Of a stretch of 64,000 nt of DNA, positions 25,521 to 38,210 are shown one piece after another. A program made the translations under genes and the position numbers. The notes below the pieces were generated by a model, which was given only the letters and a program-made list of their open reading frames with translations, ran no database searches and had not been told where the DNA came from. The stretch is from positions 5,614,478 to 5,678,477 of the forward strand of contig JBBCBC010000030.1 of the NCBI GenBank assembly GCA_037126765.1, written 5' to 3'. Positions within the stretch are counted from its first letter, which is position 1. Each line of letters opens with the position of its first letter. The DNA is from Stenogyne calaminthoides. Its lineage: Eukaryota > Streptophyta > Magnoliopsida > Lamiales > Lamiaceae.

Positions 25521-25685
25521 AATCTAACCTCGATCTATATCTGGCGGCTATACATACATGCGAGATAACTTCTTGAACACTCTATACTGAAACCTGACTC
25601 AGTCTATCAAGATTATCCTGAACATGTCATACTCAGGGTTTTTGGGATCTAATCAAAACTTCTTTATTAAATTCATCTCCCAACA

Positions 25686-25700
25686 ATTTTTCCTTTTTTG
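25686..25700 (-). other. Polypurine tract of element B
   Basis: On minus AAAAAAGGAAAAAT stands directly before TGTTGGGAG of the 3' LTR, the position from which plus-strand DNA synthesis starts in LTR elements. Confidence 0.75.
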
Positions 25701-25995
25701 ATGATGCCAAAACCATCTTGTTACAAAAACCTAACCTATACTCAGGTTTCAGTTTGTCTATTACAATCCAAAATGGTAATTCTCCCAACAATTTCAAAAT
25801 AAAAGGCATATCAAACATAAAAGACATGTAAAAAGATAATGAGATATTATCTTTGAGCATAAAGATAAAATTTTCATTGATGTAAGATCAGAGTTACAGA
25901 TTACAATGAAAATCAAAAACAAAAAACTGAAGTACAAAAAGTCTTCAGTCTTCTTCAACTTCATCCTCTGGCACTTCCAGGTTGAACATCCCATA

Positions 25996-28900
25996 TTATC
26001 TCTTCTTCAGTTCATCCCTTGTTTTGATGATATCAGGGTTGTTTCCTGTTAGGCCTAGCTGGATGGCATATTGAGCTATCTCCTGAGAAATGGTTGTTTC
26101 ATTCACATAGCCATGCTCAAGTCTTGGAGCTGGGTAAGTGTATGGACTAGGGGCTACAATCTGCGTATTTCCTTCATCTGCCAAGTTGATCCAACTTTGC
26201 AGGTACTTAGGATAGAATGTCAATAAGTACTCAATGAATGCTTCATTCATATCCGAGCTGCTCCCCCTCCATTCTCTCAGAATCTCATAATAGAACCAGA
26301 AGGTTCTCTTGATCTCCTCCCACGCCTCATTGAACTGAATAGGCATCCATTTGTCAATGTGCGGCCATTTCTGAGTTTTCTCTGTACCCCTCCTTTTGCT
26401 CAAAAACTTCTTGAAACCACTTCTTCTTTTCTGCTCTTCTTCTTTCTTTTTCCTGATCACAGGAACACCTGATACAGAAGCAGCAGTCTTCTTCTCTTTT
26501 TTTCAATTTGAAGGGTTTTCAGAGCTTTCTTAGTATTGAAGACTTCTTTTTCAGCTTCTCCTCAGATTCTTCAAAATCTATTATCAATTTCCTCTGAGTA
26601 GACTTAGAAGCTTTAGCTCTTTTCTTCTTCTCTTGTTCTACAAATGCTACATCCTTTCTCTTTCCAGGTCTGACTTGTTCTTCACCGGCTTGGCTTGTCT
26701 CAATTATCCTTCTACCACTCAGTTTCTCAGAAATTACTTCCTGAATAGTTTGCTCAAAAGTTTGAGTGTAGATAGGCTTCTCAGCTTCTTTGAACTTGAG
26801 CTTCTCAGTGGCTTCAACTTCTTTTAAGGCATCATCAATTATCATTTCCTTAACTTCTTTCTGAGCCTTTCTCTTCAAGGTTTGTGCCAACAACTCACTT
26901 AGTTTGCCACCAGGCATTTCCCCCTTTTTGGCACCATACCTTGGAAGAAGTTGAGAAAGTGCAGTATCCATATGATATTGCTCTTTGCTTATACTTCGCA
27001 CTTCCCCTGCCAACTGATCGTGCTCATCTTCTAGCCTTCTCATGTGATTTTTAGCCATTGAGAACTCTTCAGAAAGAGGTGCAAACTGATTTGAGAAGAC
27101 ATTATGCATCATCTCTGTCATCTTGGTCATGAGCATAGAGCCCATTTCCTCAACAGCTGTCTTGATCATCAGATCATTCTTCTCAACCAGCTTGGCTTCT
27201 AGATAGGTTGTTCTTTCCTGATACATCTGCTTCATCTCTGCATTGAGCTCAGTTTTGACTACATCAATCTTGCCTTCCAAAGTAGTCATTTTATCTGCAA
27301 GAGATGTTTGTAGTTGCAGCATGTCTGAAGATGAACTCAGATTTTCCAGCTTTTGAGATTGGCTTGCCAAGGTTTCTTCAATTTGAGTCACTTTCTCCAC
27401 CATTGGCACCACCTTCTCCAATTTATCCAAGATAGGACTGAGGTCAATCTCTGGAGTGTATACAACTTTTTCCACCTGAGTTGGGTGCTCCATCTGAGCC
27501 TCAGTCTGCATATCAGACATAACAGATTTAAAGATAGGAACTTCAGTAGCTTTGGCATAATGTTTAATAGTGCCAAAAGATACCTGAAGAGTGTTAACTT
27601 CAGTCTGAGGATGTGAGATATTAGATTGTCCAGCATCAGTGTCCTTCTCCATCTGAGATTGATTTTCAGCATCCTCTTGTTGGTCACCCTCTTTGTCTTG
27701 ATCCTCATCTCCTTCTGGATTCTTAGAACTGGAGGCATCACCATCAGCTTTCCTTCTCTCAGTCACCTTCCTCTTGACTAGCTCATCAAAATCAGCAATT
27801 TTCATTCTGAGCTTGGTCTTTCTGAATCCAGAGAACTCTGTCAAAACAGCAGTCTCAGCATTCCACCAATCCTCTCCTCTGAAGGAGGCTATATTTAGCA
27901 TCTCTGAAAGAGTCTGATTCAGGATATAGACTGTGGTTCTGAGTCTGAAGAAAAGATCCTGAAGGTCAGGATATGCGCTCAACTCAGAGTATCTGTCCAG
28001 GATGAACTGTTCCCCCTTGCTGCACCATTCAGTTTCTTCTGTCTCTCCCTTCTTCATCTTTGGGCTCTCAGGGTTAGTAGGATCAGATTGTAAGAGTTAT
28101 GGTGCTGAGGAATCGAGAAATGGTTCACTCAGGAGCGCATCCAAAATTAGCAGTTCCTGAGGTTCAGACTGATCTGAGGTCTGAACAGGTATCTCTTCAG
28201 TAGGAACCTGAGGTCCCTTGAAGATTTCCTGAGAAATTTTATCTGAGCTAAGAGAAGTTCCGAGTACCTCAGAGAAAACCTGTTCCTCAGTTTCTTGATC
28301 TTGCGCAATTGTCACAACCTGAGCCAGAACCTGCAGAGGAGATTTCAGCCCTTGCTGGCCTTCAGGTTAAATTTCTTCAGTGTCACTGACCTCCTCCTCA
28401 GTAGCAGTTTGAAGTTTTCTGCGTTTCTGAGGTGCCAGTGTTTTCTTCTTCAGATTTTCTTCTTTCTCTCTTTTCACTTGCATCAGGGCTTTCCCTCTGG
28501 CTTGTTTGGCTTCACCAGCTTCTTCTTCAGCAGTCTCCTCCTGAGACTCAGAGCTTTTCTCTTTCCTTCCTTTCAAAGTCTTCTTTGTTGTTGGTGGCTT
28601 GAACATAATTTTTGACTTTGGAAAGGATGAGGAATTAGCGAAGATGTCCTCCTCTTATCTGCACATTTCCAAGATATATGCAATCTTGGTTGCATGAAGG
28701 ATATTTCCTTTGACAACAACAGAGCCATTCACATTTTGAACTTGTCTAACCTGATCACTCACCACTTTGATTAAATAGTGTAACCAGTTGAATGCAGTGG
28801 TGGGTGAATCTTCAATCGCCGCCATCAGCCTCAACTTAGGCGTGCTTATCTGTTCAAAGCTGCCAGACCTACTCATGATGCATTTGCTTACAATGTCCAG

Positions 28901-29365
28901 CAATACTCGATATTTAGGCTTCAAATGCCTTTTATTCAGAGTAGCTTCGAACTTTACTGGATGCTCTGCAATCTTATCCATATATTCTTGCTCCCTACCC
29001 ATCATATATACTGTAGGGTCTTCACCTCTATCACTTAGTTCATATATGGCATTAAGATACTTAGGAATAATATACAATTCCCTAACAAAATCCACATACT
29101 TTGAACTATGCTCTAAATGCGATACAGTAATCTGCAATTCTATACAATCTTCATCATCTAATTTCAAATTCGAGATAAACTCTATTACCTCTTTTGCATA
29201 TTCAGCCTCTGGTTGATTCGCAACCAGGCAAGTGAGCTTTGCCAACCGAATCATATGTAACGCTTCCTCTTCGTGAGTTGCATTTGATGAGCTTTCGAGA
29301 GGGACGACATATTCATACCAAGGTTTATTAGAAATGGCGAGTTTGTCGTATACAGAAAACATCAT
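25996..29365 (-). pseudogene. Extra post-pol reading frame of element B, about 1,120 codons, function unknown
   Basis: From ATG at 29365 one frame runs to 26519, broken only by three single in-frame stops (28655-28657, 28367-28369, 28097-28099). A frameshift near 26500 then leads into the segment 26460-25996. N-terminal part (29365-28660) has no family I recognise (starts MMFSVYDKLAISNKPWYEY). A Lys/Glu-rich segment follows (28610-28370), then an acidic linker and a region with WWNAETAVLTEFSGF (about 27870). A long coiled coil covers about 27440-27000 (heptad-like LEKVVPMVEKVTQIEETL), and a basic stretch (KKKRAKASKSTQRK, about 26620-26580) could be a nuclear localisation signal. I see no signal peptide and no clear membrane span, so env is not supported beyond its position. 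Position between RNase H and the 3' LTR is that of the env-like frame of SIRE elements. Confidence 0.75.
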
Positions 29366-30159
29366 TTTTGGAGAATTTCTGGGAAGGGTTTTGAGATAGA
29401 TGAAAATTTATGGGCAATCTAGAGTTTTTGAAGCAGAGTGTTTTGAAGATGAAGGCTTTTGGAATCGGGCTTTGAAGGGAATTCTTCAATAGATATAGGA
29501 TTTTGATTCATGAAAAATCGCATAGATGAAGAAATATCGACGGTCGAGATTAAAAACCGACTAAATCGGGTATATAAAAGGACGATTTCACAAATATAAC
29601 GCCGCCAATTTATCCCTATTGGTGATTAATGAACAGTGCATTTAATTACTGTTCCTGCAGACCATTGACTTTCTTCGTGTATTTCAAAGGTCCCGCCCAA
29701 ATATTCCTTCAGGTGTTTTGTTATTTATTGTCAATGATTACTGAGATTCAGTTAGACAATAAATGTGTTGCATGAGTCAATACTTCTTCAGACTAATTTT
29801 CTCCATCAGTCTTACTGATTTTGACCTTGATAAAATGTCAAGATAATATCGAAGTGATGAAAAAAGGTCAAGATAATATCGAAAATCGATCTTGATCTTG
29901 ATAACAAGTTCGATTGTAACATCGAAAACCGATCTTCGTGATAACCGGGTTTCCCAAGACTTCGATTGTTCAAGATTTTCAATTTTATCCTCGAGTTTTT
30001 TCGGTAAAAACACGAGAAAAACTTCATGCATCCGAAAAACCTTCAATTTTTGATTTGCTTTATTCACTGGATCCAACATACCTAATTCAACCGATAGTTC
30101 CTAAAATCTTGATTCAAACCAAAAGGTTTAGTCAAGATATCACTCTCTGTTTATCAAGA
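29366..30159 (-). other. Spacer between pol and the extra frame of element B
   Basis: About 800 bases without a recognised domain; the small frames at 29777-30162 have no conserved motif. A spacer of this kind may hold the leader of a separate transcript for the downstream frame; no splice signal was assigned. Confidence 0.5.
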
Positions 30160-33100
30160 TGAATTTTCTCCATTCGATGTCTTTTTCTTCTCAACATGAT
30201 CTCTCGATGAAGTGATGTATGATATCAACATGCTTACATCGGTGTGCAATACTGGGATTTTGTGTAATAGCAATTGCACTATTATTATCACAAAATATAG
30301 GTACTTCATGGCTATAATCTTATAATCCCTCAATTGTTGTGCGAGCTAAAGAATCAGGCACAATGACTTCTCGCAGACCATGTATTCAAATTTTTCAAGA
30401 AGATCTTGGTTGCTCATCGAGGTTTGTTTCTTTGAAAACCATGATATCGGTTTACTTCCAAGAAATTGACATGTTCTGTGGTAGACTTCATCAATTCTAC
30501 ATCCTCCATAATCAAGATTCGAATAACCCGGTTAATTCAAGGTTATCATCATTTGGATACCATAATCCTCTATTCACGGTGCCTTTAAGATATTTCAGAA
30601 TCTTTTTGGCAGCGTCCATGTGACTAGCCTTAGGATTAGCTTGGTATCTTGCACACATCCCAACAGCAAATGTTATATCAGGTCTACTTGTTGTGAGATA
30701 TAGCAGTGATCCGATGATCCCTCTATAATCAGTGTGATTTACTGATTTGCCTTCACGACCAGGATCCATCTTGTAGTTAGTATTCATAGGAATTCTAATC
30801 GCATTGCAGTCAGACACCATACTTTGCAATCGGATCTACGGTGTATTTTGCTTGATTGATGAAAATTCCTTCCTTAGTTTGTTTCACCTGAAGTCCAAGA
30901 AAGAAATTCATCTCCCCCATCATTGACATCTCAAACTTTCCTTTCATCAGGGTAGAAAACTTTTCACACAACTGATGATTTGGAGATCCAAATATGATGT
31001 AATCTACATAAATCTGAACAAGTAAGATGTATTTCCCATCTTCTATCCTGAACAGAGTCCTATCAACAGTTCCTTTGATAAAACCATGGTCAGTAAGAAA
31101 CTGAGAAAGAGTATCATACCATGCTCGGGGTGCTTGCTTAAGACCATACAAGTCTTTTCCCGAGCTCAGAACTTGGTCATTCATGCGAAGCCGGAGGTTG
31201 TTCCACATAAACCTCTTCCTTAAGACACCATTCGAAATGCACTTTTCACATCCATCCGACAGACTGTGAATTTCATGTGGCAGATATGCAAGAAACAATC
31301 TGATGGCTTCTAGTCTCGCAACAGGTGCAAAGGTTTCATCATAATCCAAGTCTTCTTCTTGGGAATAACCTTGTGCAACTAGCCTTTCCTTGTTTCTCAC
31401 AATGTTGTTGTTTTCATCTCTCTTATTATTGAATACCCACTTAGTTCCAATCACATGTGCCTCTTGGGTCATCCACTAGCTCCCAAACTTCATTCCTTGA
31501 GAACCGATTCACTCTTCTTGCAGCAAAGAATCCAAAATGAATCTTGTAGAGCTTCTTCAATCTCGATGAGGTTCTTTTTCAGATATAGGCAAGCAGAACA
31601 AAACACTTTCTCCATGGAACCTTCTTGTTTTGACACCATCGATAGATCACCCACAATCGACTTGTAGGATGACTATCCAACCATTTTCTCTGGATGTTCC
31701 CCCCTTCAAGTAGTATCCTCAACATCGTAAATGTTAGGTTCGGGTAGTTCATTAAATTCGGGGAACAAATGAAAAAGGAGAAAGAGAATCATCTCCCGGG
31801 GAAATTCCATGAGAACATTGTCGAGACATTTGTTCCCCTTTGGTTGATAGATTCAGATTTTGCCTCACTTGTGACCACATCTTCATCAAGATTACATACC
31901 GAAGTCCGAATGTTGTATGTTCAGATTGGTCACCTTCAAATTGTGTTGGCTTTCCTTCGATGGAGAATTTCCATCCCGAGTCTCACCATCCTCGAGTTTT
32001 GCCATCCCGAACTTCTTTGTCGAAGTCCGATTCACTCCATTCATAGAAAGTGACCGACTTCATCTTTTTCAGTTCGAGGAGGATGTTTTATCATTTTTTT
32101 AAGCTAAGTCTGGTGATTCTCTTGATCGGTTCTCCTAAGTCATGTTTCTGTTTCTTCTGAACACAAGTAGATTCATCAAAAACAACATGAGGTGTTTCTT
32201 CCACAATAAGAGTCCTACTGATTTGTAAACTCGAAGGCTTTCTTGACTTCGAATATCCTAAGAATATCCCTTCATCGCCTTTTGCTATCAAAAGTTTTCA
32301 ACCCGATCTTTACCATTATTGTGTATGAAACACTTGCAACCAAAACACACGAAAAAGAAAAAACAAGAGGCTTCCTTTCATTCCCACAAATTTCATATGG
32401 AGTTTTTCCTTGGTTCTTGGTCAAGATGGATGTTTCCGAGAGTAGCATGCAAAGTGTTGATAATTTTCAACCCAAAATCTCTTACGAATATCAACTTCAA
32501 AGAATCATTGTTCTCCAAACTTCTTTTTCGAGTCCTATTTCTTCTTTCAGCAACACCATTCTGTTGTGGGGTCCTTGCAGCTGATGTTTCATGAGCTATT
32601 CCATTTGCTGCACAATAATCATATATGATATGATTGATAAACTCAGTTCCTTTATCTGATCTGATTTTGACCACACTCAGATTCTTTTCAAGATCTTGAG
32701 CCTTTTCAATGAGTTTCGCATTTTGTTCGAAGTCTCTTTCTTACTGAGTAAGAATATGACCCATGTGTATCTAGAGTAGTCATCAACTACCACAAATGTG
32801 TATTTTCTGTCATTAGTGCTCACATGTGTTACTGGACCAAAGAGATCCATATGTAACAGTTGTAGTATTCTATCAGTAGAAACATCTACTTTGCTTTTGA
32901 AAGATGCTCTGATTTGTTTTCCTTTTTGACAAGCATCACATACATGATCTTTACTGAACACTTCATTGGGTAACCCCCTTACAAGTGCTAATCTTGCAAG
33001 TTTGTTCAGGGTTTTGAAGTTTAAGTGATTCATTCTTTTGTGCCACAACCAACTGATATCAGTGGAACTTTTTGCAACCAAACATGTATCTTTAGGAGTT

Positions 33101-33450
33101 GAACTCCAATCAGCAAGATACACATTTTCTTTTCTAGTACCAATCAGTAAAATTTTCTGTGAAGTATTGTCTTTCACATAACATAAGTTCTTTGAGAACT
33201 CAACACTGAATCCTTTGTCACAGAATTGACTGATAGAAAGCAAGTTATGTTTTAGACCAGACACATATGAAACACCATGGATATGAACAGAGTCAACTTC
33301 AAGAGTTCCATATCCTTCAGTTTGTCCTTTGGAATTGCCTCCAAATGTGATATGAGGGCCTTTTTGCTCAACATAGTCAGTGATTAGTTGCTTATATCAT
33401 GTCGTATGTCTTGAACATCCACTATCCAGATACCATACAACAGGAGCAAA
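30160..33450 (-). pseudogene. Copia element B pol: protease, integrase, RT, RNase H
   Basis: Protease active site LDSGCSRH at about 33405-33430. GAG-pre-integrase (LWHKRMNHLNFKTLNKLA, about 33055-33000) and the CDACQKGK motif near 32940. Integrase core with LLHMDLFGP (about 32865), VVDDYSRYTWV (about 32790) and, after a frameshift near 32680, SDKGTEF and TPQQNGVAERRNR (about 32660-32545). Reverse transcriptase 31470-30800 with WVFNNKRDE and [11 protein letters not shown]; the catalytic box reads YVDYIIFGS (about 31015-30990), the second Asp being replaced by Tyr. RNase H is recognisable at about 30510-30160 (CDNNSAIAI, KHVDI). Frameshifts and stops occur near 32680, 31640-32090, 31480 and 30510. 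Not functional. Confidence 0.88.
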
Positions 33451-35937
33451 TTCATTTACACTCATCAGTGCTATGTTGTTTTCTTTCAACTCAGTGCCCT
33501 TTTCCTTTACCTGAAAAACAGATCAGTTCTTAGGTACCCATTTGGTGTAGGGTCCTATTAGGTTAGCTGTACCTTTTGGAACCCAAATCTGCCTAACAAC
33601 TCTAATTATTTTAGAGTGGCTGATTTGTCTCCCATAAACATCTACATACACATTCACCACCCTAGGTGTCTTGGCAATATCCTGTGTATAAGTGCCAGCC
33701 TTAGCATGAACATGAGCCTTAGAGTTCTTCTTGGGTTCAGGCCTTTTGTTCAAGTGCCTTGGCTTTTGTGCAACTGGTCTCTGTCTCTGCTGACTTGGGT
33801 TCAGGAAACCTTTACCCTTAGGCAAGTGGGGTTTGGGTTGCCTGTACTGAAATTGGGGTCTTTCAGTAATCTGAGGACTTGGTCTTTTCGGGGTTGAGAA
33901 TATTTTCATTTGAGTGTTTATCTTCCGAAAATTCCTCGATGGTTTCAACAGATCTCTTTAGGTTGGTATTCTTAGCCCGAGGCTTTGAAATCTTGGCTCG
34001 AAGATTTCCTCCGAAGTGTTCGGGTTTTCTAGCCTTTTCCTGAGGTCTGGGCTTTCTTCCCTGAACCTTCAGTTTTTTTGAAACCATAGGTCCTTTACCC
34101 TAAAACTCTGGGCAGTTCTTCAGTAAGAAGATTAGATGCCACTTGTTTAACAAAGATAGTCTTGGTGCTACTAGAAGCAAAGATTCGTAAGACCTTGTGA
34201 GGTTCCCCCGGAATGTATCCCAATCCGGCTTTTTATAGTTAAGTGTGGTCTTTGATAACTCAATTTCATCTATCACTTTAGATGCGAGAATTCAATAGAG
34301 CTAACTTTCTCTGCAAGACTATCCTCACATTTCTTTAGAGTTTTATGCTTCTCAAAGAGATCATTGAACTTCGATTATGATAGTTTGAATCTCTTTAGTG
34401 GATTTTCTAATTTTCCATTCACGATCTCTATCACCCTCTTTTTTCGAGAGTTGTACTTTGAGAACATCCGGTTCATCAATAGTTCCCATCAATTGAGAAG
34501 TGATCTCAAAGCATTTTTAGAGTCTTTCCACTTGATTCTCGTGATCGGTTCCTTTGTTTCGCTCTTGAGTTTCAAAGGAGCGATTCTTGAATACGAATAG
34601 TCCTTCATAAGATTCTCAAAAGAATCCATCAGTCAAAGTTATCACATAGTTGAACTTGAGAACTCATGTGCTTTGTGTAGGAGCAACAACAGAGAGATAG
34701 AAGAATTTACCTCCTCCACGCCTATAAGAGCCAGATATCATCATCATCCACTATCCGAGAAAATCTCATCCGAGGAGTTTGGAACCTTCTTCAAAAATGT
34801 TCTTCTTCCTCAAGAATCATAGCTTTCTTCTTGAGATCTTCTTGTCTCTCTTGGCTTGTATTTCCTTTTCTTTTTTTTGCTTTTCGGCTCGGGGGATGTC
34901 ATATTGAAAGTGACCTTTCTTCCGGCAGGTTGTAACATTTATTAGTATCATCATCCCGATCACTTTCCTCATTGGTCTTGGAGTCCTTCTTTTTGGATGA
35001 GGATCCTTGACTTTTCGGGTCCTTTCTTTTCTCGGTGTATCCGTCCTCGAACACGAGTCTCTCTTGTACTGTGATTCCCGTAATATTTCTTATATTTCCC
35101 ATATCTCGCTATTGAGTCTTTCAAACCTCCTTGCCATCAAGACTAGCTTATCCTCCCCTTTCATCGATTTTGGCAAGTGAGTTCTCGAACTCTCTAGACT
35201 TTGCAGGATTTCTCTTTGGCTTTGAAAGCCACATTCTTGCTAGATGAAGAATCATCTTTCTTTTGTCGATTTCTTAGATTTCTTGTCAATCACAAACTCA
35301 TAAGCTTTCGGTTCGGAGAAAACTTGTTGATATGGCATGGAATCAATATTTTTTTGGTGTTTTCAATCACCACAAAGATGTATATCCCATTCTTAGATAA
35401 TCCTCTAAGAATTTTTCGCTACTTCTCTCTCTGTGGGTATCTTTTTCCCAAGAGCATTCAGATCATTCATGATGCTAGTGAATCTGACCTCAAGTTTGTC
35501 AATGGATTCACTATCTTCCATTTCAAAGCTATCAAACTTTCCAATAGCAACAAAAAGTTTGTTTTCCTTAATATGATCGTGCGCTTGACACATAACAAAC
35601 AAAGTGTGTCCCATATTTCTTTTTATAGTTTCAAAGGTGAGAAATCATCCCCATAACACCATCATCAATAGTGATATACAAAGTATCTTTAGCAATGTAG
35701 TCAAGATTGACTAACTTTCTCTCATCAGGAGTAAGTTGATCATCAGACTTTGGAAATTCATCTCTGGGATCATTCCTCTCAAGATCGGTGATTCGGGATT
35801 TACAACAAGAATTTGAATGGTCCTTCAGAAACCACTCTCCACATTCTTTCATGTTTTGAATACAGATGACCCTGCATTCTTAATCTCCATAGGTCATAGC
35901 TCTCAACAGAGAACATAAGAAGTTTCTTAGAAGGCAT
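33451..35937 (-). pseudogene. Copia element B gag, broken
   Basis: The likely start is the ATG at 35937 (MPSKKLLMFSVESYDLWRLR, containing the YDLWR motif of Copia gag N-termini), about 110 bases inside the primer site. A capsid-like segment (FEMEDSESIDKLEVRFTSIMNDL, 35565-35497) follows. A CCHC zinc knuckle remnant near 34935-34900 (CYNC then KKGHFQYD) lacks the last Cys and has a one-base shift. A Lys/Arg/Pro-rich tail (34090-33520) leads into protease. Multiple frameshifts break the frame. Confidence 0.75.
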
Positions 35938-36045
35938 GATGACTGAGTCTTGTAAGATATTAGCAAACAGATCTATTCAGTAGACCACCAAAGTCTTTCA
36001 ACAAATTAGACTATGCCTACCAAAGCAAGTGGTCAAATGAACCTT

Positions 36046-36059
36046 CGCTTCCGATACCA
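36046..36059 (-). other. Primer-binding site of element B
   Basis: On minus GTGGTATCGGAAGC begins two bases after the end of the 5' LTR (CCAACA). TGGTATC-GA-GC is the usual plant Copia site complementary to initiator methionine tRNA; here two bases differ from the common TGGTATCAGAGC. Confidence 0.7.
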
Positions 36060-37117
36060 CTTGTTGGTCGGTCTTAACGAAGTCTCACACGTGTATGGGG
36101 GGGTAAATACACGTGTTCAGTGATTTTTAAAACTTTTCTTTCACTGAGGTCAGATGGGTCAGGTTATCCTGATGATTTGGCCCTGAGAAGCACAGATTGC
36201 CCTGAGTCAAAGTCTACTGAGACAATGATCCTGAGCTGCTTTCAGAAGCTTCAGATTAGCCCAATTGAGCCTGAGTTTATCAGAGATCCTGAGATGCTTG
36301 GATCAGATAATTATCTTACTGAACCCTCAGTAGAGTTAGTTCAGTTTGGTAACTATCTATTCTAGCTACTCAAGTGTGCGGAATGGTTGGCCCTAAGTTT
36401 ATACTCGTTTTAGCTTTGCTAAAAATCTTCCCTTCAATGAAACAGTGATTAAGGTTGTGATCAATTTGATACAAGTTCAGTGGATTGGTTCCAACTGAAT
36501 ATCAGTGAATTATGCTTTTAGTGAAAAACATGCAACATATAGTAATGCAATACATAAAGCAAAACAACACAACAATTATAGTGGTTCAGAGACTCAAGCT
36601 CCTACGTCCACTCTCTCTGACCTTCAGAGAAATTCCTTAGCCACTTCCTAAAGTCGGCTAACTCAATCAGAAGCTTACTCACTTTTCTACTTTGAGTTTT
36701 TCGGGCTGACTCATTGCAGCTTACTAACTCAACACACACAAGTGTTCAGACTACCACAAGTAGCTTACTAACTTCTTCTCTAGAGTTTTCTGGCTAACTC
36801 ACTGTAGCTTACTAACTCTTTACAACTCCAACTCACCAACAAAACACACACAAACTACCTTAACAAGGGGTTTGGGTTTTGGGTTGGTTTCCAACTAGGA
36901 TGAGATATCCTTTACAATAAGAACAATGTAAAGGCTAGGATATCTCTACTAAGCTTTGGATATTTCTTATCAATCTAGGCTTAGTGAATGAGCTCTCTCC
37001 AATGTGAAACACTTGGAAAATTCTAGGTTTTTCGAGTGCTTCAATTTGCAATAATACGGATGAGCTCTTGAGTTGCTTTCAAATTTCCCGTGACCTTTCA
37101 ATGTAAAGGATCACTAG

Positions 37118-37125
37118 TATTTATA
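37118..37125 (-). promoter_or_regulatory. TATA box in 5' LTR of element B
   Basis: On minus GCCTATAAATACTAGTG; as the 5' LTR copy this would be the promoter of the element's genomic RNA. Confidence 0.6.
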
Positions 37126-37599
37126 GGCAACTCCACCAAGGTCACTCTTTGAAAAACTATCCGTTGGAGGAGATAGCTTCATGAGTTTCCTCTTATGGTG
37201 TTTGATGAACTGCTATATTTAGGGTTTGAATACTCCCTTGCATGTTTTAGGAAATATGCATTCATGTAGCCAATCACCATTTTTTGTATGCGGAACATAG
37301 TACTCCGACATGATTCAAAGTGACTGTCGCTTTTCAAAGGTCGAAGAAAGTACAAATGTTGTCTTTCTCGATTGGTTCTTGTCTTGATAAATGTAGACAA
37401 ACATAACGACTCTTTTTGGTCAATCTCTGCGAATGAGATAACCTTAAACAACACTTAGACTTAGTTCCTTTTTTTATGCATATGAATGTCTTGGGCAATA
37501 TCTATTTTTACGAATGTTTTTGCGTTTTTTTCTCGGTTTTGTAGTCTTGAGATAGATATTATTCAAATGCCTCACGAACATTGAGTTATCTTGAGTATT

Positions 37600-38210
37600 G
37601 ATATCTTCTTTGCGTTTTTAGTAACTCTTTGGGTCTTGATATCTTGAGTCTTGATATCTTACGAGTCTTGATGTCTTACGTGTCTTACGAGTCTTGATGT
37701 CTTGATGACATCTCCGAGTCTTGATGTCTTGATGACATCTTGAGTCTTGATGTCTTGATTACTTCTTGAGTCTTGATGACATCTTGAGTCTTGATGTCTT
37801 GATGACATCTTGAGTCTTGATGTCTTGATGACTATCTTGAGTCTTTAGTGTCTTGATAACTTCTTGAGTCTTGATTTATTCGATTTACTTATTGAGTATT
37901 GATTTCTTGATTACTTCTTGAGTCTTGATGTCTTGATGACATCTTGAGTCTTGATGTCTTGATGACATCTTGAGTCTTGATGTCTTGATGACTTATCTTG
38001 AGTCTTGATGTCTTGATGACATCTTGAGTCTTGATGTCTTGATGACATATCTTGAGTCTTGATGTCTTGATGACATCTTAAGTCTTGATTTCTTGACAAC
38101 TTCATCGAGTCTTGATTATTTCATCGAGTCTTGAGTTTCTTGACAACTTCATCGAGTCTTGGTTTCTTGACAACTTAGTGAGTCTTCAGTTACTTACTGA
38201 GTCTTCAGTT
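37600..38210. repeat. LTR minisatellite, right copy
   Basis: Roughly 20 or more units of the same 26-bp motif (GAGTCTTGATGTCTTGATG + ACATCTT) as at 24890-25520. Unit order and number differ from the left copy, so the array has changed since insertion or was changed by template switching during reverse transcription. Confidence 0.85.

Larger units (their letters stand above)
23356..25685 (-). repeat. 3' LTR of element B (left), 2330 bp
   Basis: Aligns along its length with 36062-38352 (same GGTCAGATGGGTCAGG, GATGAGATATC and CTGACTCAGTCTATC stretches). On minus it starts TGTTGGGAG and ends GACCAACA. It holds the minisatellite at about 24890-25520. It keeps a 26-base stretch near its inner end (about 25651-25676) that is missing from the other LTR. 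The plus-strand open frame 23386-23658 is LTR sequence, repeated in the other LTR at 36120-36365, and no gene is claimed. Confidence 0.9.

Noticed and set aside
28367..28615. Plus-strand open frame opposite the extra frame of element B
   Set aside because: Antisense shadow of the Lys/Glu-rich segment (Phe/Leu/Ser-rich translation), no other support.
25996..29365. Calling the extra frame of element B an envelope gene
   Set aside because: Only position supports it; no signal peptide, membrane segment or cleavage site was seen, so it is left as unknown.
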